Positions 1-11,146 of a stretch of 64,000 nt of DNA are shown here, one piece after another. The translations under genes were made by a program, and so were the position numbers. The notes below the pieces were generated by a model that searched no databases, was not told the origin of the DNA, and saw nothing but the letters and a program-made list of their open reading frames with translations. Each line of letters starts with the position of its first letter. Within the stretch, counting starts at the first letter, position 1. Origin of the DNA: Inia geoffrensis (lineage: Eukaryota > Chordata > Mammalia > Artiodactyla > Iniidae); NCBI GenBank assembly GCA_036417435.1, contig CM070905.1, positions 22,111,592 through 22,175,591 of the forward strand, given 5' to 3'.

Positions 1-3000
1 AGAACAAAGTATCTATTCACTCAAAACAGGAGATCTAGACTACACGTATGGAACTCTATGTCTACGTTACATTCCTCAAGAAGAGCAGTAACTATCATGT
101 GGTTAGCATAGCCAGTAAGATCAACTTTGAAAAACATTACCTTTTTACCAATTTATGATTTTAATGCTCTTTTACCCTTATTACAGAGCAAGAGCAGTAC
201 ATTTCCATTGTAGCACATTTAGGAACACAGATAAACTGAAAAGAGAAAACAAAATTTCCTGTAATCCCACATTTTAGCAGTACTAATATTATGGGATATG
301 TTTCTTAAATTTCTTAATCAGACCTTACATATGTATTTGTATAATTTTTAACTTTTTATTTTGACATAATTCTAGACAGAGAAGTTTTGTGTAACAGTGC
401 ACAAAATTGCCATATACCCTTCACAATGATCGTCCAAATGTTAACCTTTTATGACATTTGCTTTATTCATCTCTCTCTCTGTGTATGTGCACATGTGCAC
501 ATATATACATACACAACTATAATTTATACACACATAAACATATTTTTTCCTGAATCATTTGATAGTAATCAAATTTAAAATCTAACAGAAGCAAGTTATG
601 CCAATAACCTCTAAACCATCAATATCCCCAAGTGTACTGGGAAACCCTCAAAATTAAGAGAATACTAATGATAACAGAATGCTTATCAAGGAATTGATCA
701 GATCAGATCAGAACAGAGTTATCCAGTAATTGAACACCCTCAGACATTTGTAGATACCCTGCCATCATATTGCAATCCTGAGACAGGCTGTGAAGGGTCC
801 TGTGTGACAAATACCCAGCCATGTTCCTATTTATGGGGAGGAGACTCTTTAAACCAGGTTAACCCAAGAGAAATATTAGAGGGCTCAGAGAGGGACCTCA
901 GGAATTCACCTTTGATCCAGATCATGGACAGCCCGGTAACTGATACTCCATTCCAAAGATTTTGTTGCTGGCATCCCATCTCATTTAGAGTGTATCATTG
1001 CGGAGAAGTCAGTTCCGGGTGTCCAACTGTAAATGCTTGCTATAGAAGATGGAGAAATTAGTTATTTCTGCCAGGACATAAGCAACCTCCCCAACTGTGG
1101 AACCACTAGGGAAAGAAGAGGAATTACCTTCTGTTTCCTGTCAGGTCCTGATTTAAGGATAATATGTTGGGACTTTGTTAAATAATTTTTTTTCCAGCAT
1201 AGCACATCACCTTGAGAATTGGCATAAAACAGAACGAGATGCTAACATGCCTTCCTGGATAGTTTTCTAGAGTTGGGCCTGTTCCCCTGAGGTGTACAGT
1301 TGAAGATATCAGATGGTCCAGCCTTCTAAAAGCCAAACAGCAAGAGGCTTAGCAACGGGGTCAAAGCACAGAACAGCAGAACAGCACTGAGTTGGATGTC
1401 AGTTGACAGGAGCCAAGAGAGTCCAACTCAGGCTTATCAAGGAGCAGCACTTGCCTATCTGATCCCAGACTTGGCCCTATTTTAGAAGAAAAATTGTATT
1501 ATTTTCCTTATAAACGGACACAGGTTTCAGTTAATTTAGGAGACTGTCTCTTGACCAAAAAGAAGAAGACTATTTTAACATAGTAATTCCTTGCAGAGTG
1601 ATTTTCCTGAGGATGCCTACCAGCGTCCTATGAAGGAGGCTGGCAATTGGTAGTACAGGTGAATGTCTTCTTAGCCAAAGGACCGCCAAGGGACCTGCCC
1701 TGTTCTTTGAGATCAGGAGGGAAAAATGGACGAAAGATGGTATAGGAGGACTAACAAGGAAAAGAGAAATCCAGGGCCACTCCCTCACCAAGTTCTCAGT
1801 TCCTGGAAGGAACTGCACGTGAATCCCTCAAATGCCTGTGGGCCCAAGAGTTAGCTGCAGAGGGTGGATGAGATTGGGGGCTACAGTCTTCAGCGGGATT
1901 AAGATGCACACATATATTTAAAAAATGCACACATATAAAAAGAATGTGATGGGAGGACCCCAGCTGGAAGGTAGCCAAGGGGAGAGCTTGAGAACAAATC
2001 TTCTCTCAGTGGAGCCTGTTGAAACTACAACCTTGTCCACACTATGCCCATAGACAGTGAGCCAAAGAGAGACATAAATAATCTCTTTGTGGACAACCCA
2101 AAATGTTCTACCCTTGCTGTCCTTCCTCCCCACTCCATAGTCAGAGGGACATGCGCCAGGGAGAGAGGGGTGAGAGCCAGACTGCTCTGAATAAGGGGTT
2201 TAGGGGAGACCTTAAAATCACATAGAAGATTTAAGTTGTGAAATGAACAGCAAGGAGTCATAAGAACTGGAAATGACTGTTCTAATAGATGAATCGCCAG
2301 GAATTGATAGGAAAGGAAGTTTCAGGAGAGTAATTATGGCAGCTGCTAGGGGGAAAATTAATTTTATACCCAGCAGTTGAGATTCTTCTCCAAGACATTA
2401 AATTTAACATCCAGACACTTATACCCTCCCTCTCCTAAGACGCCTAGCTTCCACCATACTCCTCCTCCATTTCTGGCCTCTTATTATAGCACAACATTAT
2501 CAAGGATCAAATGTACACTAACCAACATCATAACCTCCCTTTTAATCTGTTTGCCCAGTGGCATGAGGAGCCCCAAATGGTCAAGAGGTAGCCTCAGCTT
2601 CCAGTTCAATGGGACCATTGTGGGACTTTTAGTATTAGGAAATTTAAACAAGCAAAGCCCAAAGCAGTGGGGAAGGGAAATAAGAACTTTGTAAGTGATG
2701 TGAGAATCCCACTCCTCCAACATTTAGCCGGATCCATGTATCCTGGCTTTGGGAGAAACAGCCCCATATATAGTCCTGGTTCAGAACATATGCCCTGACA
2801 AGCATTCCTATCTTATAAGTGCTCTCAATCATATAAGGTCTCCCTGCTGACACCGAAAATGAATCTTCAAAAACCTTTCTACCCAGTGACTTCTGATGAT
2901 GGTAAAACCAGGAGATTCCATGGTCATAATCGACCTTTTGCTCTATCACTTTTATGAAGTGTGAATTTCTTGGTCCAAAATAAAGTTATATGGAATATTG

Positions 3001-3454
3001 TGTTAGTGAATCAATGCTAAGTCCAAAAATGATGCTAATGGGAGAGAAAGGGTAGGCATGGAAAACAAATTCATATCCAGAATAAGTATTTATTTCAGTA
3101 TGGGGAAAAAGAAGTCCCTTCCATGACTGAAGAGATTCAGTGTAACTCATTTACCACCACTCACCTGAGTGTGAAGGTTCAGAGGTCATTACTGCTCACA
3201 GGTTGATAACCTGAAAAGAAAGAAAAAAATCATGTTATTGAGCCTATGTATAAACTTGAAATCTGCCACTATTTCACTTTGTTTATGAGCCCATTAAACG
3301 AGCTCTCAGTGCTGGGAAAGAAACCAACTGATATCTACAGGAGAGGTCATTTTATCTACCTGATAATTCAGCCGTCTCTGCAGTAGGAGCCTTTTGTTGA
3401 GCAGCCACAGGGGACGTGGATATTCTTACACTCTGGGTTCATTCTGAGCTGTTC
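1..3454. other. Intergenic sequence with no gene
   Basis: Apart from the L1-like patch at 340-585 I see no conserved coding frame, RNA gene or clear repeat. A short pyrimidine, TG/CA and TA tract lies at about 470-540. The open frames here (for example 804-1061 + and 1570-2261 -) are short, overlap each other and resemble no family I know. Confidence 0.5.
340..585 (-). repeat. L1M-type LINE fragment, antisense
   Basis: The sequence resembles old mammalian L1 3' regions read in antisense, with a GCCATATACCCTTCAC-like stretch, then TTAACCTTTTATGACAT and a CTCTCTCT/TATATACA tract. It is degenerate, and the subfamily cannot be assigned by eye. Confidence 0.4.
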
Positions 3455-3880
3455 ATTCATTCATTCTCTATCACTCAGGGTCCCAGCAGAAACAAATGGT
3501 ACATGCAAATTAAGGTATTTCAAAGAGGTAACAAGGGTTATTTACAAAGGCATAGGCGGCATGTAGCACAAAGGAGAGTATAGTACCCTAGCACTGTTTC
3601 CACACCTAGACCCAAAAGCAGAGGGAAAAAAGAAAACCCAGAAAGATAAAGTCATATACAGAGGGCTACCTGGAGGAAAGCTGTGACATTCATTTGCGAT
3701 AACCCAGTGGGGAGAGAGTCAAGGGACTATATCATTTGACTTAAATGTCCTTCTTCCCTCTCATCTCTTCCTAGGGTTCCTATTTACCAAACCCAACCAG
3801 CAGCCAGAGGACAAAGGATGCAGACCAAACAGGTCAGCCTCCCAGGGCAGAGAATAAGAAATGGGCAGAGAGGTGGAAAA
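3455..3880. repeat. Ancient mammalian interspersed repeat, class not assigned
   Basis: The block running from GGTCCCAGCAGAAACAAATGG through AACCAGCAGCCAGAGG to CAGCCTCCCAGGGCAGAG matches a pattern common across mammalian genomes. I recognise the consensus but cannot name it with confidence. Confidence 0.4.
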
Positions 3881-3924
3881 GAGTAAAGAGTGGATCTAGA
3901 AAGGCACACAGGAGATATCCAGCA

Positions 3925-5109
3925 CACATTAATTCAAAAATTATTTATCAAGTTTACCTACTATGTGCCAAACACTACTCCAGATGTTGGGAACAGAACA
4001 GCCAAAAAACAGACAAAAACTCTTAACCTCATGGAGCTCATAAAATATATAGTATATAAAATATGCACAAGTATCAATAATAATGAGAAAATAAAGCAGG
4101 AATGGGATATAGGAAATATTGGCTGGGGAGGATTATCACAATCAAATAAGATGACAGACAGGGCTTCAGTTGAAACCTGAAGGAGGTCAGGAATTCATAT
4201 CTGTAGATATCTTGAAAAGCAGGCTATACATAGGGAATAGCAAGTGGAAAGGCTCTTGTGAGTACATGTGGCATATCTGAGAAACAAAGAGAAGGCTAGT
4301 AGGTAAGTTGGACTGAGCAAGAGGGATATAGTATTAAGAGATAATAGCAGAGAGGTGAAGGAGTAGTGGAGGCAGGGTGGAGACCATACCATGTATGTAA
4401 GGCTTTGTAGGACATTGACAGAATCTTGGCTTTACTCTGAGTGAGATGGGAAACCATTGGAGGGTTTTAAACAGAGGAGCAGCATGATCTGACATGTGCT
4501 TACATCATTATTCTGGCTGCTATGTTGAGATAGACTGATGTGGAGAGGGGGATCCAGGTTAAATAAAGGAGGCCAGTTAGGATAGGAGGATATTGCAACA
4601 ATTCAGTCACGGGACAATGATGGTTTAGGCCATGATGGTAGCAGGGACAGTGGATGGTAAAGGTGACAGGATTTGCTAAAGTATTGGATATGGATGTGAG
4701 AGAGAGCGAGGAAGTTGACTCCAAGGTTTTCTGGTTACTGGCAAAAAAGTAATTGCTATTTACTGAGATAGAGATTGCAAGAAGTTTGAGTTTGGTGTAC
4801 TTTTCCCTGGGTGGTTTTTTAGGAGCTCAGTTTTGGACGTGTTGTTTGACATCCCAGTGGAAATGTGAAGATGGATATATGAGTATGGATTTTAGGAGAG
4901 AAGGGGAGATTTAAACATGCATGGATATTTGTGTGCGGTGTGTGTGGTGCCCTGGAAACCAAGGAGAGGTAATCAGCTATGACAAATGCTGCTGATAGTT
5001 TAAATAAGATTTGAGCCTAAAATTAGCATTGGAAGAGGCAATGCAGGTGACATTCATAAGAGCAGTTTTAGTAAAGTATGGGGATGTAAGGTGGTTTGAA
5101 GTGGGATCA
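3925..5109 (-). repeat. L2 LINE, antisense (continues at 5873)
   Basis: Antisense L2 3' end (ATTATTTATCAAGTTTACCTACTATGTGCC-like), then further 5' L2 ORF2 sequence including GACATCCCAGTGGAAATGTG and GACAAATGCTGCTGATAG. The element is interrupted at 5110 by a younger L1 and resumes at 5873 (to about 5960). An old, dead copy. Confidence 0.75.
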
Positions 5110-5153
5110 AGAAAAATGGGAAGACAGGGAGCTATACTCAATATCCTATGATA

Positions 5154-5485
5154 GGGCTTCCCTGGTGGCACAGTGTAAGAATCCGCCTGCCAATGCAGAG
5201 GACACGGGTTTGAGCCCTGGTCTGGGAAGATCCCACATGCTGCGGAGCAACTAAGCCCGTGCGCCACAACTACTGAGCCTGTGCTCTAGAGCCCACGTGC
5301 CACAACTACTGAAGCCCGCGTGCCTACAGACCTTGCTCCACAGCAAGAGAAGCCACCTCAATGAGAAGCCCGTGTACCACAATGAAGAGTAACCCCCGCT
5401 CACCACAACCAGAGAAAGCCCACGCACAACAACGAAGACCCAACGCAGCCAAAAATAAAAATAAAATAAATTTATATTTAAAAAA
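5154..5485 (+). mobile_element. CHR-1-type SINE, full length, sense
   Basis: A tRNA-derived head beginning GGGCTTCCCTGGTGGCACAG with A/B-box-like promoter parts, then the long body of repeated CCACAACTACTGAGCC-like units, ending in GCAGCCAAAAATAAA and a T/A-rich tail. It is inserted in the L1 3' UTR. Confidence 0.9.
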
Positions 5486-5492
5486 TCCTGTG

Positions 5493-5683
5493 GGGCTTCC
5501 CTGGTGGTGCAGTGGTTGAGAGTCCGCCTGCTGATGCAGGGGACACGGATTCGTGCCCCGGTCCGGGAAGATCCCACATGCCGCGGAGCGGCTGGGCCCG
5601 TGAGCCATGGCCGCTGGGCACTGTGCGTCCGGAGCCTGTGCTCCGCAACGGAAGAGGCCACAACAGTGAGAGGCCTGCGTACC

Positions 5684-5716
<33 letters not shown>
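5493..5716 (+). mobile_element. Odontocete-type short CHR SINE, sense
   Basis: Starts GGGCTTCCCTGGTGGTGCAG, continues with CCGCGGAGCGGCTGGGCCCG and AGGCCACAACAGTGAGAGGC, and ends in a poly(A) of about 30. The flanking duplication is AAAATCCTGTG. The open frames at 5251-5813 on both strands all come from this SINE and its neighbour. Confidence 0.92.
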
Positions 5717-5719
<3 letters not shown>

Positions 5720-6056
5720 TGTGATAAGCCATAATGGAAAAGAATATAAAAAAAGAATGTCTACATGTGTATAACTGAGTCACTTTGCTGTACAGCAGAG
5801 ATTGGCACAGCATTGTAAATCAACTATACTTCAACAAAAAAAACTAAAAACAAAAAAAAGAGAAAAATGGGAGGAGAAATACTGGAGATAGTAAATATAG
5901 ACAAACCTTTCAAGGAATTTTCCTGAAAGGGAAGGAGAGGGAAGTGGGGTCAATATAAAGTCTTCTGTCTCAGTAAAGACAGAAGAAATTAAAAGTCTCT
6001 TTTTCAAACCTCATTGTCACCAATTCTCCAATCTTGGTCAATTAAAATTTGTCTCA

Positions 6057-6171
6057 GGGACTTCCCTGTTGGTCCAGTGGTTAAGACGCCACACTCCCAG
6101 TGCATGGGCATGAGTTTGATCCCTTATCAGATCCCGCATGCTGCACGGTGCAGCCAAAAAAAAAAAAAAAA
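6057..6171 (+). mobile_element. Short tRNA-derived SINE (about 110 bp type), sense
   Basis: A GGGACTTCCCTGTTGGTCCAG head, a degenerate B box and a CAGCCAAAA tail. It is more diverged than the 200 bp subfamily. Confidence 0.85.
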
Positions 6172-6994
6172 CTCAGAAATTAAGGTATGAGTCTATATAA
6201 GGAAAGCTATCAACAAAATTTACAACATCAACCTTATACCACTAGTCACCAAAAACATTTGATTTTTGATAAAAACACCTATTTATGATGGAAAACCCCT
6301 TAAGAAAACTAGGAATAGAAACAGAAGGAAATACTTCACCTTGATAAAGTTTATATGTCAAAAACCAACAGCAAACATAATTAATGGAGAAACTTTAGAC
6401 CCGGAGCAAGATTAAGATGCCCCCATCTCTGCTATTATTTATACTCAAGGTCCTGGCCAACTTTATAAGGAAAGAAAAAGACGTAAGTAGCTGAAAAACT
6501 GTCATTATCTGCAGATGATAGAATCCTTGATCTAGAAGAACCAACAGAATCAACAAACTGTTAGGACTAATTTCTCTAAATCAATAATTACCAACTAGAA
6601 AATGTAACAAAAATAAAACACTATTCACAGTAGCAACAAAAACTATGAAGTAACTAGGATTAAATTTAATCCAGTATGCTTAAGACTTCTATGGAGTAAA
6701 CTTTAAACTCTAGTAAAGGATATAAAGAAAACCTAAGTAAACAATTTTATCCTCTTAAATGGTACAACTGTGTAGAATAATAAATTATTTTGGAAAAAAC
6801 TAATAGACAATATAAAGAAGATCTAAATAGATAAAATGTCATGCTTTTGGATGGTACAACTTTATAACAATGTTTCTCTATATTCATCTATAATTTTAAG
6901 TAATCCAACTCAAAATTCCAGTTGGACATTCTGAAGAAGATGATAAGTTGACTCTTAAATATGAATAAAAATCAACTTAAAAAATATGAGTATT

Positions 6995-7134
6995 GGGAAT
7001 TCCCTGGTGGTCCAGTGGCTAGGACTCCATGCTTCCACTGCAGGGGGCAAGGGTTAGATCCCTGGTTGGGGAAGTAAGATCCTGCATGCTGTGAGGTGCT
7101 GCCAGAACAAACAAAAAAAAAACAAACAAGCAAC
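6995..7134 (+). mobile_element. Short tRNA-derived SINE, sense
   Basis: Begins GGGAATTCCCTGGTGGTCCAG and ends in an A-rich tail. Perfect AAATATGAGTAT duplications flank it (6982-6993 and 7135-7146). Confidence 0.88.
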
Positions 7135-7575
7135 AAATATGAGTATAGAGGTAGAATTTGCCATACCTGATATTAACAGAATTTTGACGCTTAATACCTG
7201 ATGAATAAATTTTTGGCTCAGGAACAAACAGACCAGTGGAATAGAATAAGAATTTAGAAACAAAAATTTATCAGAATGAAATGTATACTAAAGAAGGCTC
7301 CAAAAATTCATTGAGAAATGAAGGTTGCTTTCTTGCTTGATTGATCCATTGATTTGTAGATGATGTTGAGGAAACTGGCTCACTCTGTGGAGCAATATAA
7401 ACTGAATTATTACCTAACATCATCACTATATTGAGAAATACAAACTGGATCCTTACCTAACATCAAATACAAAGGGGTATTCTAGATGGGTTAAAGACTT
7501 AAATGTAGGGGTAGGGGGAAAGTCACAGAAGAAAACTTCAGAGAATATATTTATGTCCTAGGAGCAGGGACAGAC

Positions 7576-7786
7576 TTTTTTTTTTTTTTTTTTTGCAGTA
7601 CGCAGGCCTCTCACTGTTGTGGCCTCTCCTGTTGCAGAGCACAGGCTCCGGACGCGCAGGCTCAGCGGCCATGGCTCACGGGTCCAGCCGCTCTGCGGCA
7701 TGTGGGATCTTCCCGGACGGGGACACGAACCCATGTCCCCTGTATCGGCAGGTGGACTCTCAACCACTGCGCCACCAGGGAAGCCC
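7576..7786 (-). mobile_element. Odontocete-type short CHR SINE, antisense
   Basis: Poly(T), then GCAGTACGCAGGCCTCTCAC through to the head complement CACCAGGGAAGCCC. The target duplication GGGACAGACTTTT is present on both sides (from 7567 and from 7788). Confidence 0.92.
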
Positions 7787-8555
7787 TGGGACAGACTTTT
7801 AAACAAAATTTAGAAAACACAAACCATGAGGCAAAATGTTGATGAATTTGATTACATCAAAATTAAAACTTTCCAAATCTCAAGTGAGGTACCACTTCAC
7901 ACTCACTAGAATGACTACAATGTAAAAAAACGTGGCAAATAACGAGCAAAGAGGTGGAGAAATTGAAACCATTTTACATTGCCAGTGGGAATGTAAAATG
8001 GTTCAGCCATTGTGGAAAATTGTTTAGCGGTTCTTCAAAAAGTTAAACATAGAATTACTATATGACCCTACAATTTCACTCTTAGCTATATATTCCAAAG
8101 AATTAAAAACAAGTGCTCAAACAAGTACATTGACATGCATATTCATAGCAGCCCTCTTCGTAATAGCCAAAAGGTAGAAATAGCACAAATGTCCATCAAT
8201 GGAAGAATGAATAAACAAAGTGTGGTCTACCCATAAAATGGAGTATTACTCAGCCGTTAAAAAAATAAAGTAGTAATATATGCTATAACATGGATGAACC
8301 TCCAAAACATACTAAATGAAAGAAGTCAGACACAAAACCACATATTGCATTATATGACCTATCCAGAATAGAAACATTCATAGAGATCAGACAGATTGGT
8401 GGTTGCCAGGGCTGTAGGGGAGGCAGCATGGGGAGAAACTGCTTAATACAGAAGGGTTTTACTTTGGGCTGATGTTTGGAACTAAATAGAAGTAGTAGTT
8501 GCATGACATTGTGAATGAACATGTCAGTGAATCGCTCTCTTTAAAATGGTTAATA

Positions 8556-8765
8556 GGGACTTCCCTTTTGGTCCGGTGGGTAAGACTTCGTGCTCTCAAT
8601 GCAGGGGATCTGGGTTTGATCCCTGGTTGGGGAACTAGATCCCACGTGCATGCCACAACTGAGTCCACATGCCGCAACTAAAAGAGAAAAGATCCCACAT
8701 GCCACAACGAAGACCCCGCGTAGCCAAAATAAATAAATAAATATTTTTTAAAGATAATTAAAAAA
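8556..8765 (+). mobile_element. CHR-1-type SINE, internally shortened, sense
   Basis: A GGGACTTCCCTTTTGGTCCG head, a shortened CCACAACTG-unit body and a GTAGCCAAAATAAATAAA tail. AAAATGGTTAATA duplications flank it (8543-8555 and 8768-8780). Confidence 0.88.
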
Positions 8766-9255
8766 CCAAAATGGTTAATAAAAGTCTTGGTGGAAGTATT
8801 AAAAAAAAAAGCTTTCTATCCAGAGAAAAAATTAATAGACAAATAATAGAATTAAAGAAGATTACTTGTACTCATAAAAACTGACAATGGATTGATATCT
8901 AGAATATACCAAAAATTTTTGCAAATGAATAAGAAAAAGAGCAATCGCAATAAAACAATGGGCAGAAGAAACCAAAAGTTGATTAAGATATGAAGAAATA
9001 TTCACACTCATTAATAATCAGCGAAATGCAAAATAAAACAACAATGAGACATTAATTTACACCTATTAGATAGGAAGAAAATTAGCAAGTTGAATGTGTA
9101 CTAAGTATGTGTATGGGGGGATACATCTTAGATCATGTTCCACAGAAGCAGACGTTGAGATATGGACTTATTTGCCAGTGATGTAAACACTAAGGAAGTC
9201 TTCCCAGGATGAACTGGTAAGGGAGTGGGGGATACAGGACAGAAAAAAGAAACCG

Positions 9256-9292
9256 ATGCAGCCAAAAATGAATAAATAAATATTTTAAAAAA
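9256..9292 (+). repeat. CHR-1 SINE tail remnant
   Basis: Only the terminal GATGCAGCCAAAAATGAATAAATAAAT-type tail remains, directly before an L1. It is either a 5'-truncated copy or was cut away later. Confidence 0.5.
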
Positions 9293-10232
9293 GAAATGGG
9301 ACCTAATTAAAAGCTTTTGCACAGCAAAGGAAACCACCAACAAAATGAACAGACAACTTATTAAATGGGAGAAAATATTTTCAAATGATATGACCACTAA
9401 GGAGTTAATATCCAAAATATATAAATAGTTCATATAATTCAATATCAACAAACAAACAAACAAACATCCCAATCAAAAAATGGGCAGAAGATCTGAATAG
9501 ACATTTTTCCAAAGAAGACATACAGATGGCTAACAGGCACAAGAAAAGATACTCAAAATCTTTAGGTTGTTTCCATGTCCTGGCTATTGTAAATAGTGCT
9601 GCAATGAACATTGGGGTACATGTGTTCTTTTGAATTGTGGTTTTCTCAGGTTATATGCCCAGTAGTGGGGTTGCTGGGTCATATGGGAGTTCTAATTTCA
9701 GTTTTTTAAGGAACCTCCATACTGTTCAGTCTGCAATTGATATTGGCTGTATCAGTTTACATTCCCACCAACAGTACAAGAGGGTTCCCTTTTCTCCACA
9801 CCCTGTCCACCATATAGGGTCTGTCATACAGAGTGAAGTAAGCCAGAAAGAGAGAAATATCATATATTAACGCATATATGTGGAATCTAGAAAAATGGTA
9901 CAGATAAATCTATTTGCAGGGCAGGAATAGAGACGTAGATGTAGAGAAGGGACATGTAGACACGGGTGGGGGAAGGGGAGGGTGGGACGAATTGGGAGAT
10001 TAGGATTGACATATATGCACTACCATGCGTAAAATAGATAGCTAGTGAGAACATGCTGTAAAGAACAGGAAGCTCAGCTCAGTGCTCTGTGATGACCTAG
10101 ATGGGTGAGATGAGGGTGGGGTAGGAGGGAGGTCCAAGCGGGAGGGTATAGGGGTATACATATAGCTGATTCACTTTGTTGTACAGCAGAAACTAACACA
10201 ACATTGTAAAGCAATTATACTCCAATTAAAAA
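9293..10232 (+). mobile_element. Cetartiodactyl L1 3' portion with an internal inverted block
   Basis: Sense ORF2 sequence (AAAGCTTTTGCACAGCAAAGG onward) runs to about 9560. About 9561-9826 is antisense (TAGGTTGTTTCCATGTCCTGG to CCACACCCTGTCC). From about 9827 the sequence is sense again through the 3' UTR (GAGTGAAGTAAGCCAGAAAG; TTGTACAGCAGAAACTAACAC; ATTATACTCCAATTAAAA). Confidence 0.85.
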
Positions 10233-11146
10233 AAAGAAAGGCTATCATCAAAAATTCTACAAATAACAAATGTTGGAGAGGATGTGGAGAAAAGATAACC
10301 CTTGTACAACTGTTGGTGGGAATGTAAATTGGTTCAACCACTATGGAGAACACTATAGAGGGTCATCAAAAAACTAAAAATAGATTTGCCATATGATCCG
10401 GCAATTCCACTCCTGGGTATATATCCAGAAAAAAGGAAAACACTAATTCGAAAAGATACATGCACCCCAGTGTTCATAGCAGCACTACTTACAATAGCCA
10501 AGATATGGAAACAACCCAAGTGTCCATCAACAGACGAATGTATAAAGAAGTTGTGGCTTATATATACCATGAAATACTACTCAGCTATAAAAAAGAATGA
10601 AATTCTGCCATTTGCAGCAACGTAGATGGACCTAGAGGATATTATGCTTAGTGAAATAAGTTAGACAGAGAAAGATAAATATTATATGATATCACGTATA
10701 TGTGGAATCTAAAAAATAATACAAATGAATGTATATGCAAGACAGAAACAGACTCATGGATATAGAAAACAAACTAGTGGTTACCAAATAGGAGAGGGGA
10801 GAGGGGAGGGGCAAATTACGAGTATGGGATTAAGAAATACAAACTACTACATATAAAATTGATAAGCTACAAGGATATATTGTATAGCACAGCGAATTAT
10901 AACCATTATCTTGTAATAACTTTTTTTTTTTGGCTGCACCATGTGCAGTTTGCGGGATCTTAGTTCCCCAACCAGGGATTGAACATGGGCCTTCCGCAGT
11001 GAAAGCACCAAGTCCTAACCACTGGACCACCAGGGAATTCCCAACTTTTAATGGAATATAATCTGTAAAATTACTGAATCACTAAGTGGTATACCTGCAA
11101 CTAATATAATATTGTAAATGAACTATACTTCAATTAAATAAATAAA
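10233..11146 (+). repeat. L1 LINE, sense, ORF2 C-terminus and 3' UTR
   Basis: The frame at 10386-10625 reads [35 protein letters not shown] and YYSAIKKNE, typical of the L1 ORF2 C-terminus, followed by 3' UTR to AACTATACTTCAATTAAAT. A SINE interrupts it at 10924-11042. Not a host gene. Confidence 0.85.
10924..11042 (-). mobile_element. Short tRNA-derived SINE, antisense, in L1
   Basis: Poly(T), then TTGGCTGCACCATGTGCAG and the head complement ACCACCAGGGAATTCCC. The short duplication AACTTTT flanks it. Confidence 0.85.

Larger units (their letters stand above)
5122..5859 (+). mobile_element. Cetartiodactyl L1 3' end, sense, interrupted by two SINEs
   Basis: Heavily 5'-truncated L1 3' UTR (CTATACTCAATATCC then GATAAGCCATAATGGAAAAG, CTTTGCTGTACAGCAGAGAT and AACTATACTTCAAC) with an A-rich tail. 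It is flanked by AGAAAAATGGGA duplications (about 5110-5121 and 5861-5872). CHR-type SINEs at 5154-5485 and 5493-5716 split it. Confidence 0.8.
6175..8545 (+). repeat. Old L1M LINE, sense, ORF2 to 3' end, broken
   Basis: Degenerate L1 ORF2 sequence runs from the reverse-transcriptase region (TTAATGGAGAAACTTTAGACC) to the C-terminal part (GCAGCCCTCTTCGTAATAGCC, GAGTATTACTCAGCCGTT) and the 3' region. Many stops are present. SINEs interrupt it at 6995-7134 and 7576-7786, and a CHR-1 at 8556. Similar old L1 sequence continues to about 9065. Confidence 0.75.

Noticed and set aside
5251..5813. Overlapping 60-140 residue frames with [24 protein letters not shown] text, repeated at 7558, 12833, 22193, 48017, 48873, 52148, 53421 and 54866
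   Set aside because: These are translations of the CHR SINEs in various frames. The same peptides recur at every SINE copy and are not genes.
10386..10625. 79-residue frame with YYSAIKKNE
   Set aside because: L1 ORF2 C-terminus, truncated. Likewise 56554-56303, 51970-51695, 53197-52928 and 48513-48250 on the minus strand.
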